Shown one piece after another: positions 34,901 through 42,725 of a stretch of DNA of 64,000 nt. The notes below the pieces were generated by a model, which saw only the letters and a program-made list of their open reading frames with translations, did no database searches and was not told where the DNA came from. The position numbers were made by a program, and so were the translations under genes. Source of the DNA: Aricia agestis (taxonomy: Eukaryota; Arthropoda; Insecta; Lepidoptera; Lycaenidae); NCBI RefSeq assembly GCF_905147365.1, contig NC_056428.1:12306001-12370000 (forward strand), given 5' to 3'. Positions within the stretch are counted from its first letter, which is position 1; each line of letters opens with the position of its first letter.

Positions 34901-37900
34901 TTTATTAAGAAGTTAGTGTTTGTTTATTGTATTTGACAGTGACTCCCAGTGGCCTCTGCTTGTACACGAACGGTCCGTCGCTCTCTCACGCCTCATCAGT
35001 TCACGACTCACTCAGTCTTTCATTCAGTTTCGACGGTTGCTCGGACTTTCGGCAAAGCTTCGACTTCGGCCGGGTTTTAGGCCGAAGCCGAAGGTTTCGC
35101 CAAAGGTGTTTTTTTTTTGCCGAAGGCGGCCGAAGCCGAAGCTTCGGTCGGACACTAATGCCTCAATAGTCAATACCCTGGCGACCACGAGTGCATTATA
35201 ATAGCTGTTCTTGATTACTTATCTGCTTTTGTGTACAAACTCTTGAAGCACCTACTGATATGTACTGCTGCTTGTGAAATTCAAGATATTATATTGAGTA
35301 TCGGTTGGCAAAGAAATAATCCTGTACTTATTTGTTTTCCTGATAGTACTTTGAGGTATTAGGTATAATTATTTAAATACATAATATGTGCTATTATTCT
35401 ATTAATTAATAATTCTTTGTGCATTTTAATTCTAACACCTGAATAATATATTTCTATTTTTGAAAAAAAAAAACAGATTAATTCAAAGTCGAAATCGAAA
35501 TTCAAATATTTTATATTTGGAAGTTAGAACTGGTCGGGCGCCGGGGTTCCAGCTTACAAAAATATGCTCAAGGGATTAAAAAAACATTTTCCTGTTTTAT
35601 ATTATCTCTTGTAACTTTCTCCTTGTGTATTATGATTTATGTCCCTCTTATGAGTTGTGACTGATAATATTACGTCTTTATAAGGACAAGAAGAGATTTG
35701 AGAGAATAGATATCCATGAGTCCCTTGCTAATTTAAAGTAAGTAAGTATAGATATACTTATTTTCGTACTTCATGTCTCCGGTCTAGACAGAGTTTAAAT
35801 TTAAACCGATGTTTTGTAATTTTAACTTTAGTAGGTATCTATAAAAGCGGGTTTATAAATAGATCAATGAGTCAGCTGCAGCGAAGGCCTTGCTACTTCC
35901 GACTAATAATTTAGTGCAGCGAAGTCAATACGGGAAAAGGGTATTGAGTATTGACTATTGACAAGACATTAAATGATAAGAGTCATGCTTTGTAGAGGTA
36001 GTTACTTAGTGAATACGAAAATTTGTCTGTATGTCTGTTTCCACTTCACGCTTAAACCGCTGAACCGATTTTGATGAAATTTGGTACGGGGATATTTTGA
36101 GTTACGGAAAGGGACATAAGTACTCGTATGATACTTTTCCAGAGCAATTAACGGATTTTGGCGCAACGGATTTGCGGGCGTCATCTTGTTTAATGATAAA
36201 AGTTATGCCCTGTAGGCTAAAAGTGCCCCCTAGCAATTTTTAAGGTCGTGCATCTCGGACATTTCCACGGACGGTTCCCGCGCGATATACGAAATTTGGC
36301 GCAACAGAGTTGCAGGCGTCATCTAGTACCTAGAATTTAGATAAAATACTTTAACACGAAAGTACATTTTCAGTACAAGAGCACTTGGTGACAAAATAAA
36401 GCACTCGCCGTAAGTATTATTCATATCTTAACTGATACGAACAAGTACAGTACTAAGTTTAGTACTGTACTTGTTGCGTTTTGTTGTAACTGTAAAAGCG
36501 ATAGAAAACAATAGGTTTGTAAATATCAAGAAGTACATTGATATTTTAAACGTTTTTTTTGGTAAGGTGCAGGCATGTCCATGGCCATGAGGCACCACCT
36601 CCTGGTCATGGACATGCCTGCACTTTGCAACTGAGGCGTGTAGTGATATTAATTTATTAGTTGACACCCGCACCTCCGTTGCGATGAAATTCGTTTACCG
36701 CGCGGGAAGCGTACGTTTCCGGGACAAAAATATCCTATGTCCTTTCCCGGGATACTAAGTATCTCCATACCAAATTTCAGATTAGAAAAGCAGTTGGGTG
36801 TGAAGAGATAACAGACGGACAGACTGACAAACTGACAACTAGTATAGAAGTATGGATTGGTTACCTATGAAGTATGAGCATACTTAATGCGGTTGTGACC
36901 TAGTTATAAACGGTTTTGCTACTTGTATTAATATGTATTTTGTGGTTTTGCCAAGAAATGATGGCAAGGTTGAAGGTTCAACTGGTCATGCCATTTAGCT
37001 GTTGACTGTTCCGAATATAATATCAATTAATACTACAGTTTCAGTTAAGATAGTACTAATTATTGCACCATCGAGGAAATGGATTCCTAGGCAATTGAGT
37101 TTTGACGGACCTACGTCATTAATTTTGGTATCGATCGGATGAGTTTCACAACGTGACAAAATTTCTTAAGTCCGCCATCTGCCTAGGATCGTTCCTAGGC
37201 AGATGGCGGACTTAAAGTCTTCTTCTTAAGTCGGACTTAAAACTTCTCTGAAAGTACATTAAAGTACAATAATTAGGTACCACCTAAAACGTTGCGTAGG
37301 TAGATAACAAATAAACTGTAAGGCTCAGCCACTCGTGTGATTAAATCCAAAAAATATAAAATTAACAATCCCATAGCCTCTGAAAAGTAACGGCCTAGAT
37401 TTCTAGAATTCGTTCACATTCCATAATTATTAGCCCCTTTAGCCAAGACGTTTTCTTTATCGCTTCTTTGGAATTTACTTATGCGTTCGATAAAAATAAT
37501 TATGAAGTTGGCGTTTGACTCGTATAATTATGTCAATTCAATACATTTTCTATAAAGAAGCGAAAAAGAAACCACCTTGGTTAATGGCTCTCTAACAATG
37601 CACGAACATTAAATCGACATGTCTATAGGTAATCGTTTTCGTTTTTCGCGAACCTTGAAGATGGAAATAGAACGAATTAGGTTCCTCCATTTCCGAACTA
37701 TTCGCTAACACCAACATTACGATTTACGATACATTCATCATTCGCTAGTCGCTACCAACATCACGATAATGAATCATCTTCATATTATATAATACACTTG
37801 CGTGCAAAAAAATCGACCCACCCCGCGCATTTCTATTCAAGTCGCTATATATTAAAAAGTTATAGTTATTTATTATTTCTTTTTATTAATAATGCGAGTT

Positions 37901-40900
37901 AATATGATAGGGAATGTGTACGTTTACTCTACATTTTCATTTCCAACATGCTTGACTACAAACGACAGAAATCACTAAGCACCCCCATCACTCAGTTTTT
38001 TAATCGTTAATTGAACGGTTTTGTTCTGTATGAAAAATCGGTCAAATCTTATTGTTTTTGTTTTGTTTCGATTTTTATTGATTTATTGTTCATTTAACTT
38101 CATTTTAAACGTAATTTCTTTGTGGCGTTCCAAATAAAGCCTTTCAAGCAAGGGCTTTGCTAAGAGCTGAATTTAGACAACGAGTTGTGGCTAGAAGTCT
38201 TAATTTAAGTCGAACTTCGGTTACAAGAGTATACCGAAGTATTCTAGAGACTCTAAACTTTACCATGCGACCATGTTCAGGAAGACATTGGGCTACATTT
38301 GAACGTGATGACCGTTTTAAGGTGTCAACGTCCTTGCGGAATCGACATCTCATTTCAGTTCAAGTGCAACGACGGCCAAGAGCAGTCGGATGAGTTACAG
38401 TAATAGAGTAGACTGTACGACGAAGACTTGCAGGCAGCTGTTTGACTTCACAAAAACTCGCTAACGGTCCAAAATTAGCCCCAGCACACAGTCAAGCGCT
38501 GCTTAGTTTCGCACGTTCTCATGTTGATTTTTCATTGGAGCAATGGCGGGTCGTGCTCTTTTCTGATGAAAGCTAAATCAGTTTTTATGGTAACGATGGT
38601 CGCAGAAAAGCATACCGTTGATAAGGAGAATGATTCGCGCAGGCGTGCATTTCTTTTGATGCATAAACCAATCTTGAGTTCGTAACCGGGCCACGCCTTG
38701 GCACTTTAAGTACCTATCGATACATTCAGGGCGTACTAGGACAATATGCGGTGCCATGTGCTGGTTTTGTTGATGAAGGTTTCATATTGATGTAGAACAA
38801 TGCTCGACCGCACGTTGCTACGAAAGTTCGTCAATATCTCTCCGACGTCGAAATTTCGGGTTTGGACTGGCCAGCAAGGAGTCCTAACCTTAATCCTATT
38901 GAGCACCTATGGGGAGAACTCAAAAGGAGGGTCAGGGCCCGGACTCTTGCCGCAGATACCCTTCAGGACCTCCAGGTGGCTGTACAAGAAGATCGGCATG
39001 GTATCGCTCAGGAGTTCATCATAACTTTGATAAGGTCAAGGAAAACCCGGCTGTAAACCTAAATTAGGGTAATGGGTGGCACTATGAGCTATTGAAATCA
39101 ATTTGTTAGTGTTTTTTACAAGAAAGATGTCATTAATCGCCTACTGAAATGGTATGCCAAACTGACCGGTTTTTGTTTTAAGGCTGTAGAATTAGTAAAC
39201 AATTTACAATTACAATAACTATAGCAATAATTAAATCCTTATTGTACTACCTTTAAAACGATTCCAACATTTATTTAATACTAATTATATTTCTTGAGTT
39301 ATTACCGTTTGAATCATAAGGAGAGAGGTGGGTCGATTTTTTTGCACGCAAGTTTATTTTTTTTAAATCGCCAAGTTAAAATTTTTAAACTTATTAGTCT
39401 GGCTATAAGTTAGGCATGACCATTAACCACTGATGATTTTTTACATTTAAAATTAATGTTGGACTTTAAAGAAACCTATCTCAGACAATTATAATTGCGA
39501 TAATTATTATTACATCTATTTAATTACATATTATAACTTAATGTCCGAAATATAATTTACCCGTAGTTTTGCATTACATAATATTTATATAGTGATTAGA
39601 TAGGTACTTATTCTGTAAAACAAACAAAATGACTTTCACAACATCCCGATTCCCGACTAACTTTTATAGTAAAATGTTAGACAACAACAGTCAGATCAAT
39701 AGGAAGGAGTGTCCACAGTAGCCAAGGCTATCTAGCATCTAGGTATATTAGTTGTTCTAGACAACAGAGAAACTAGCATTTCCTGAGTACTCAATAAAAT
39801 GGAAACCAGCTGGCCTAGACATAGGCAACTCTGTCGGATATTATTGTTATTTATGATTATTGATTTATTTACTATTCGTGCATAAATGTGCATCCATACT
39901 AATATTAAAAATGCAAACGTGTGTCTATCTGTCTTTCGTCGTTTGGGTGTTTCAGCGTTGTTTTAAGAATGGAGATCATATGCTACTATGCAAATTACAT
40001 TCATCATCATCATCATCATCATCATCACTACCATATTATACCATACATCGTCCCATGGTTTTGACTTATGAGCCTATAATGACCCTGTTATTGTTACTTT
40101 TCATAGTCTTTTAGATCGAGACTCGAGTTTGTCAAAAGATAATTAAAAAAAATCTATACCTACTTAGGTAGGTACAATACACACACACACACACACACAC
40201 AGACACACACATATTATAACCCTGAAGAGTATGTTTGCTTGAACGCGTTAATCTCATGAACTACAGGTCCGATTTAAAAACTTATTTCAGTGTTAGATAG
40301 CTCATTTATCGAGTAAAACTATAGGCTAAGACTAATACGACCGAAGAAACTCAGGAAAATATGGGAAAAACGGGGGAAATATTAGAAATTACGAACTACT
40401 GGAGCATTTTTTATGGCAATATTTGGCACAGATTGAGAGGAGACCAAGTGAAGGGAGTAGGGACATAAGAGCTATTTTTATGGGAAATTGTACGGTTTCC
40501 GTAAAATTCCTAATTTACGCGGGCGAAGCCGCGCGGGACATCTGGTACATAATGTTTCCTTATATTGTAATTTGTGTCTATTAGGTATGCGCATGAAGGA
40601 CATTGTTATTGTAAATAATTGATATTGTTTTATAATTTCGCACACCGACACGTCAAGTTCAAAGTGTTTTACAACGACCATCACCTTCAATGACAGCTGT
40701 AACTTTAAAAGTTTACGATTTCTTCGTTTGATGTTTACAAAATATATACTAGATGTCCCGCGCAGCTTCGCCCGCGTTAATTAGGAATTTTACGGAAACC
40801 GTACATTTTCCCATAAAAAATAGCTTATGCCCCTACTCCTTCACGTAGTCTACTCTATATCTATGTCAAATATTGCCATAAAAATTCGTGAGATAAACCC

Positions 40901-42417
40901 TTTCTAATATTTCCCCCGTTTTCCCCACATTTTCCTGAGTTTCTTCGGTCTAATTAGTCTTAGCTTAATTATCACGCTACGATAGAGATATAGCCTATAT
41001 TTTTTTATGCGATCGAACCATTTTTTAAAACAGGAGGACCACAGATCTGAAGGCTACTGTTTTCTACGTTCTGATTGAACGCTATCACTGCCTCTTCGGA
41101 GTTGTTAAAAGTGAAACCTCTCATTAAATCTTTAATTTTGGGAAAAATACAGAAATCACAGGGTGCTAGGTTGGGGCTATGTGCAGGATGGGTGATGAGT
41201 TGTGATTTTTCTGAACCTAAAAATGACTTTGTTTTGTTGGCTGTGTGTGAAGAGGCGTTGTTGTGATGTAGGAGAATGCGGCTTTTTGGTCGTCTTTCGC
41301 GAATCTTTTCTAATATCCTGGGTAAACAAATGGTAGTTTACCACTCAGCTTTAACACTCTTTTGATCTCCAAGTAGAATTGTACAGATGGGATCCGTAGG
41401 TCAGAAAAAACGAATTCATTTTGTTTGTTCATTCAGGTATGTTTAAAGGTCACTTTCTAGACTTTAATTAGGGAGCATACCCATACTACGTGACCTACTT
41501 TTTAAGATTTTTTGACCACCCCCAAACCCCCCCCTTCAATTGTTCACGTAGTATTGACAAGAATAATTTATAATCATTTTGCAACTCGAAAGAGTAGATA
41601 CTAGATAGCAAATGATATAAATATTTTGACTCATATATTTTGTTGCTTATTAAGTTATTTATTACAAAATACTCTTTGCATATTTATAATAATTATTACT
41701 ACTTAATTATATAATAAAAATAACGATCTCCAAAAAATACATTGATACCCAATAGATTGCCAAAAAGAAATACTTGACACCAATAAAAAAAAACTTTACT
41801 ATGAAAGTAGCAGCGTTGAATGAGCAAATTTTTTTTCTCCATACAGAAGTGAAAAAAATGGTCTTCAGCGCTGCTAATTTCACAGTGAACTCTATGTTAG
41901 GAACACATACACACCCTAAAGTATTATCACTTAGTTTTGTTATACTCTGTATAGGCATAAATTCTCCCGCGGTTGTTTATGAACATAAAACTCCACTCTT
42001 TTAGATAGTGCATTAAAAACGTTTAAGTATTTGATTTTTTTGTGCCCTTAACAGTACTTAAAAGAAGTTTAATTTTCAGCTACAAAAAATTCAACTTTTA
42101 ACGAACATTCTTCTCATTCCAGGTCCGTTGAAGAAAACAAAGAGTTTGCGTTCTCATCCTTGACGAAGGAATCGAAATTGAGAAGGCACATCCGCTCCAT
42201 GTCGGACGTCCAAAGCAGCACGCCCTACAGAATCCCTTTTAGGTCAAAAAGGGGCTCGTGGACCCTCAGCTACGACTCCGACACGAGGACCAGAAGAATA
42301 CCCTTCAGACACAGATACCAAGACTCCTCAGACTCCTCAGAAAGCTTCGACGCGCCCAAAAGAAGGAGCATAGAGTACAAAATCGTAAAACACTCGGATT
42401 CCATGAGAATACTATGA
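20347..42417 (+). CDS. Two-exon gene, 133-residue protein of unknown function
   Basis: Exon 1 codes 20,347-20,453 and ends at a strong donor (AA|GTGAGT). Exon 2 codes 42,123-42,417 after the acceptor TTCTCATTCCAG, and both junctions are phase 2, so the frame joins cleanly across a 21,669 bp intron. The start ATG has a good context (GCGCCATGG); an in-frame ATG at 20,302, directly after a TGA, would add 15 residues. The protein has a hydrophobic stretch at residues 11-30 (signal anchor or signal peptide), with an N-H-T site at 12-14. The rest is basic and Ser/Arg-rich, with IPFR at 73-76 and again at 95-98, dibasic sites at 56-57, 78-79, 93-94 and 115-117, and an SSDSSES stretch at 104-110. I do not recognise the family. 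Single-pass membrane protein or dibasic-processed secreted precursor are both possible. Further alternative exons inside the intron cannot be excluded. Splicing is inferred, not shown. Confidence 0.72.
21243..21291. repeat. 16 bp hairpin in the long intron
   Basis: GGTTGATTAAAAATAA and TTATTTTTAATCAACC are exact inverted copies with a spacer of about 17 bases. Confidence 0.8.
21614..21960. repeat. Diverged tandem duplication, unit about 185 bp
   Basis: Two successive stretches share, in order, TTTTCATTC(C/A)GTCATAACTTTT, a GATTGCGGTC/GGTTGCGGTCC word, AGTATTTAG(C/T)AGACAA-like, and TCATACATTTT/TCAATACATTTT. A third weaker start may lie near 21,460. No coding frame. Confidence 0.65.
21961..22922. 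other. Intron sequence, no element recognised
   Basis: AT-rich intron DNA of the 20-42 kb gene; no exon-like open frame with splice sites was seen. Confidence 0.5.
22923..23363. mobile_element. DNA element with perfect 49 bp terminal inverted repeats
   Basis: The left end (22,923-22,971), starting CAAACCTACGCGACCACGCG, is matched exactly by the reverse complement at 23,315-23,363. A short palindrome ATTTGACAAGTTGTCAAAT lies just inside the right repeat. The 441 bp interior is AT-rich and non-coding. No target duplication is evident, so the superfamily is open. Confidence 0.85.
23471..23792 (-). repeat. Dispersed repeat, 'GCATCAGAAGAGCTGCAGG' family, copy 3
   Basis: Minus-strand, near full-length copy running from a tail of A's (plus-strand 23,782-23,792) to AGCCATGCTTCGGCACGAAT at the low-coordinate end. 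It is most like 47,981-48,318. Confidence 0.85.
23820..24420 (+). repeat. Two adjoining dispersed repeats
   Basis: TAGCGACCCGCCCCGGCTTCG at 23,819-23,839 opens one short repeat. From about 24,132 (AAAAACTTTGTATCCC) to 24,420 runs a second, whose other copy is at 45,388-46,030. The copy here is uninterrupted at the site where the other carries an insertion, so it serves as an empty-site reference. Confidence 0.7.
24421..25708. other. Intron sequence, no element recognised
   Basis: AT-rich intron DNA. A segment near 25,380-25,445 (CGCCCGTCTTTCATATGCC) recurs reversed at 485-545. No exon-like frame. Confidence 0.5.
25709..26128 (-). pseudogene. Truncated ORF1/FP-domain-like protein, probably from a LINE
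   Basis: On the minus strand the frame is open from an (AT)n tract at about 26,130 to a stop at 25,709. The first 45 or so residues are a predicted coiled coil (IDFLSNKYDDLITKIN, then LENKLQLLERKN), followed by CIELRNVHCKKPETKEDLL and a segment with INIQFTSNMKKENLLKAIH. Coiled coil plus this domain is the layout of the FP-type protein found in ORF1 of some lepidopteran LINEs and, more distantly, related to the baculovirus FP protein family. There is no initiator before the AT tract and the C-terminal part is missing, so I read it as a decayed fragment. It lies inside the long intron, antisense to the host gene. Confidence 0.6.
26622..26752. repeat. Two perfect hairpins back to back
   Basis: Hairpin 1: arms 26,622-26,653 and 26,657-26,688, 32 bp, exact, loop GTA. 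Hairpin 2: arms 26,689-26,718 and 26,723-26,752, 30 bp, exact, loop GTAA. No base separates them. The first apex is TAGTTTATC GTA GATAAACTA; the second CAATCTAT GTAA ATAGATTG. The two stems are unrelated in sequence. Confidence 0.93.
26753..28508. other. Intron sequence, one weak inverted repeat
   Basis: CTATGCCTCTACGTTAG near 27,130 is inverted at about 27,270-27,287 (AAACGTAGAGGCATAG), perhaps the ends of a 160 bp MITE. Otherwise AT-rich and featureless. Confidence 0.5.
28509..28707 (+). repeat. Dispersed repeat, 'AAAGTATCCTA' family, copy 2
   Basis: Contains GATGACGCCCGCATGTCCG, AAAAAGTATCCTATGTCC, CCAAATCGGTTCAGTGG and TTTCGCATTTATAATATTAG. Best-preserved copy in the window. Confidence 0.8.
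28868..28943. repeat. (TA)n microsatellite
   Basis: About 38 uninterrupted TA dinucleotides inside the Helitron. Confidence 0.95.
28952..29034. repeat. Perfect 36 bp hairpin inside the Helitron
   Basis: Arm 28,952-28,987 (GATACCTATATATAGATCGA at its start, CGCCCCCGAAA at its end) is exactly inverted at 28,999-29,034; the loop is 11 bases, CCCCCTATGGA. Confidence 0.93.
29165..30540. other. Intron sequence with one MITE
   Basis: AT-rich intron DNA. Apart from the MITE at 29,394-29,556 nothing is recognised. Confidence 0.5.
29394..29556. mobile_element. MITE, 'AGGCAGATGGCGGACC' family, copy B
   Basis: Starts TGTACCATCGAGGAAGTTG then ATTCCTATGCAATTGACAG; the right end (AGGAATCATTTTCTCTGA, TAGTACA) is a diverged inverted copy. 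Internal CAATTCAATG/GATCTGTCAG words are like copy A. It encodes nothing. Confidence 0.7.
30541..30815 (+). repeat. Direct duplication, unit about 65 bp
   Basis: CGCTTCGTCTATTG ... AAAATCCGT(C/G)AAATCG, TTTTTAGGAGA(T/A)GAAGCTTT occurs at about 30,555 and again at about 30,740, 185 bases apart. An open frame of 111 codons spans both but has no protein character beyond the repeat. Confidence 0.75.
31202..31494 (+). mobile_element. Non-autonomous Helitron
   Basis: Starts near TCTACTCGTATATAAAATTC and ends CTAA (31,491-31,494) before a T. A stem-loop GTTTACTACG GTTAAA CGTAGTAAAC (31,452-31,477) stands 13 bases before the end. Contains CGTACTCCTCCGAAACGGC. All match the known layout of a common lepidopteran Helitron. 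Confidence 0.78.
31495..32141. other. Intron sequence, nothing recognised
   Basis: No element boundary or exon-like frame seen. Confidence 0.5.
32142..33941. mobile_element. Putative non-autonomous hAT-like element, 1.8 kb
   Basis: The ends TAGGGTTGCCATC and GATGGCAACCCTA are exact inverted copies, and GGGTTGCCATCC-type ends are typical of hAT elements. Inside the left end lie CCGGATTTGTCC and GTCCGGGTGAAATCCGG; near the right end AATGTCCGGGAATTTTATC. The middle is AT-rich, with an (ATT)n tract at 33,000-33,024 and a hairpin at 32,933. No transposase survives and no 8 bp target duplication matches, so the boundaries are supported by the end repeats alone. Confidence 0.6.
32933..32975. repeat. 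19 bp perfect hairpin with 5 nt loop
   Basis: GGCGAAATAATAATAATAT (32,933-32,951) is exactly inverted at 32,957-32,975; loop ATCTA. The right arm runs on toward (ATT)n sequence. Confidence 0.88.
34141..35157. mobile_element. Non-autonomous hAT-like element, 1.0 kb, with 8 bp target duplication
   Basis: Ends TAGTGTCCGACCGAAG and CTTCGGTCGGACACTA. Flanks are ATACCTCA (34,133-34,140) and ATGCCTCA (35,158-35,165), an 8 bp duplication with one change. Both ends continue into CGAAGCCGAAG-type repeats. The interior carries an older repeat at 34,219-34,555 and no transposase. Open frames across the GC-rich right end are by-products of the CCGAAG repeats. Confidence 0.82.
34219..34555 (+). repeat. 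Dispersed repeat nested in the hAT element
   Basis: Starts TTAACCGACTTAAAAAAAAG and ends TTTGGAGTCGGTTTTATC, the ends weakly inverted. Contains (TATG)n at about 34,338-34,360 and AAATTGGTTCAGTAGTTTTG. The ACCGACTT start is shared with 2,664 and with the foldback at 4,237. Confidence 0.65.
35158..35999. other. Intron sequence, nothing recognised
   Basis: AT-rich, with no exon-like frame or repeat boundary. Confidence 0.5.
36000..36330 (-). repeat. Dispersed repeat, 'AAAGTATCCTA' family, copy 3 and a following fragment
   Basis: Minus-strand copy at 36,000-36,187: GATGACGCCCGCAAATCCG head, GGTTCAGCGGTTTAAGCG in the 3' part. A second partial head lies at about 36,235-36,330 (minus, GATGACGCCTGCAACTCTG). 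Confidence 0.7.
36440..36475. repeat. 16 bp perfect hairpin with 4 nt loop
   Basis: AACAAGTACAGTACTA (36,440-36,455), loop AGTT, then TAGTACTGTACTTGTT (36,460-36,475). Confidence 0.9.
36567..36623. repeat. Hairpin with 17 bp perfect outer stem
   Basis: GTGCAGGCATGTCCATG (36,567-36,583) is inverted at 36,607-36,623; pairing continues inward with mismatches. GC-rich against an AT-rich background. Confidence 0.85.
36663..36853 (+). repeat. Dispersed repeat, 'AAAGTATCCTA' family, copy 4
   Basis: GACACCCGCACCTCCGTTGC, then CCTATGTCCTTTCCCGGGA, CCATACCAAATTTCAG and AACAGACGGACAGACTGAC. It follows the minus-strand copy 3 by 0.5 kb, giving a loose inverted pair around two hairpins. Confidence 0.75.
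37066..37258. mobile_element. MITE, 'AGGCAGATGGCGGACC' family, copy C, with a hairpin end
   Basis: The left end TTGCACCATCGAGGAAATG and ATTCCTAGGCAATTGAG match copy B. The right end is rebuilt: TTAAGTCCGCCATCTGCC AGGA-type terminal sequence (37,166-37,188) is followed by loop TCGT and an exact 23 bp inverted copy (37,193-37,215), after which the outermost GAGAAG/TGTAC-like end follows near 37,240-37,258. Confidence 0.72.
37259..37792. other. Intron sequence, nothing recognised
   Basis: AT-rich; the word CGCTTCTTTGGAATTTAC / CTATAAAGAAGCG suggests a decayed inverted repeat near 37,465-37,560 but no element can be bounded. Confidence 0.4.
37795..39354 (+). mobile_element. Tc1-like transposon, complete ends, dead transposase
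   Basis: The ends are CACTTGCGTGCAAAAAAATCG and, inverted, AACTTGCGTGCAAAAAAATCG, continuing to GACCCACC. TA flanks both (37,793-37,794 and 39,355-39,356), the Tc1/mariner target. The length, 1,560 bp, is normal for an autonomous Tc1 element, but the transposase is broken. It sits in the long intron, in sense with the host gene. Confidence 0.9.
38110..39056 (+). pseudogene. Tc1 transposase pseudogene
   Basis: Three blocks are recognisable. First, an N-terminal helix-turn-helix region (VVARSLNLSRTSVTRVYR, about 38,175-38,228) followed by DRFKVSTSLRNRHL. Second, a middle block with SHVDFSLEQWRVVLFSDES, holding the first catalytic Asp, then a stop. Third, ARPHVATKVRQYLSDVEISG and DWPARSPNLNPIEHLWGEL (to 39,056), with the catalytic Glu in PIEHLW. 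The second catalytic Asp, normally before N-A-R-P-H, is Asn, and a TAG stands just before it at 38,793. Several other stops and frameshifts separate the blocks. The protein cannot be made. Confidence 0.88.
39357..39944. other. Intron sequence, nothing recognised
   Basis: AT-rich flank of the Tc1 insertion without exon-like frames. Confidence 0.5.
39945..40210 (+). repeat. Dispersed repeat ending in (TCA)n, copy 2, then a (CA)n microsatellite
   Basis: GCGTTGTTTTAAGAATGG, GCAAATTACATTCATCATC and a TCA tract match 2,664-3,110 and, reversed, 46,978-47,470. The sequence after the tract (CATAGTCTTTTAGATCGAG) is shared with the latter. (CA)n follows at about 40,179-40,210. Confidence 0.72.
40236..41008. 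repeat. Inverted pair of the 'CCCGCGCGGCTTCGCCCGCG' repeat
   Basis: A minus-strand copy (40,236-40,557) and a plus-strand copy (40,748-41,008) face outward around 190 bases. Both include TAGGAATTTTACGGAAACC and AGATGTCCCGCGC. Compare 16,030-16,600. Confidence 0.75.
41020..41400 (-). pseudogene. mariner transposase pseudogene, C-terminal part
   Basis: Minus strand, three recognisable stretches: GDQKSVKAEW followed by a stop; TTICLPRILEKIRERRPKS; and RILLHHNNASSHTANKT, HPAHSPNLAPCDFCIFPKIK. The mariner catalytic triad is D,D34D: the second Asp (normally H-D-N-A) is Asn here, while the third is retained in APCDF. A frameshift follows VLK near the C-terminus. No end repeats were found, so only this fragment survives. 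It lies about 1 kb upstream of exon 2 of the host gene, in antisense. Confidence 0.82.
41401..42122. other. Intron sequence before exon 2
   Basis: ACTACGTGACC (41,488) and GTTCACGTAGT (41,541) with a C-rich stretch between mark a small decayed inverted repeat. The last 40 bases are the pyrimidine-rich acceptor region of exon 2. Confidence 0.5.
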
Positions 42418-42700
42418 ATATTGATCTGTTACTGTTAGGCTTCTAGGTAGGACCTTTGCGGTGTAACAACTGGACCTTATTGTCTACACTCTATGGAGAC
42501 TGGAAAATAATGTTCAAGTACACTATTCCGTCCTTGAATACATTTTACCACTAGCGCCATCTAGTTTTGTTATTAGAAGACGACTGCTATGATGAGTAGT
42601 TATTTAAATAAGTATCCTTTTTGTAATTGATAATACTTAATCTAAATAACAAATTTATAGCTATCCTGCGTCAAACGTATTATAGCATTTGTAATTAAAC

Positions 42701-42706
42701 AATAAA
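42701..42706 (+). terminator. Polyadenylation signal AATAAA
   Basis: First AATAAA downstream of the stop at 42,417, giving a 3' untranslated region of about 300 bases. A later AATAAA near 43,744 is an alternative. Confidence 0.55.
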
Positions 42707-42725
42707 ATATATAGCCGAAACAAAA

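Noticed and set aside
34920..35201. Overlapping Arg/Pro/Lys-rich frames
   Set aside because: They come from CCGAAG-type terminal repeats of a hAT-like element.
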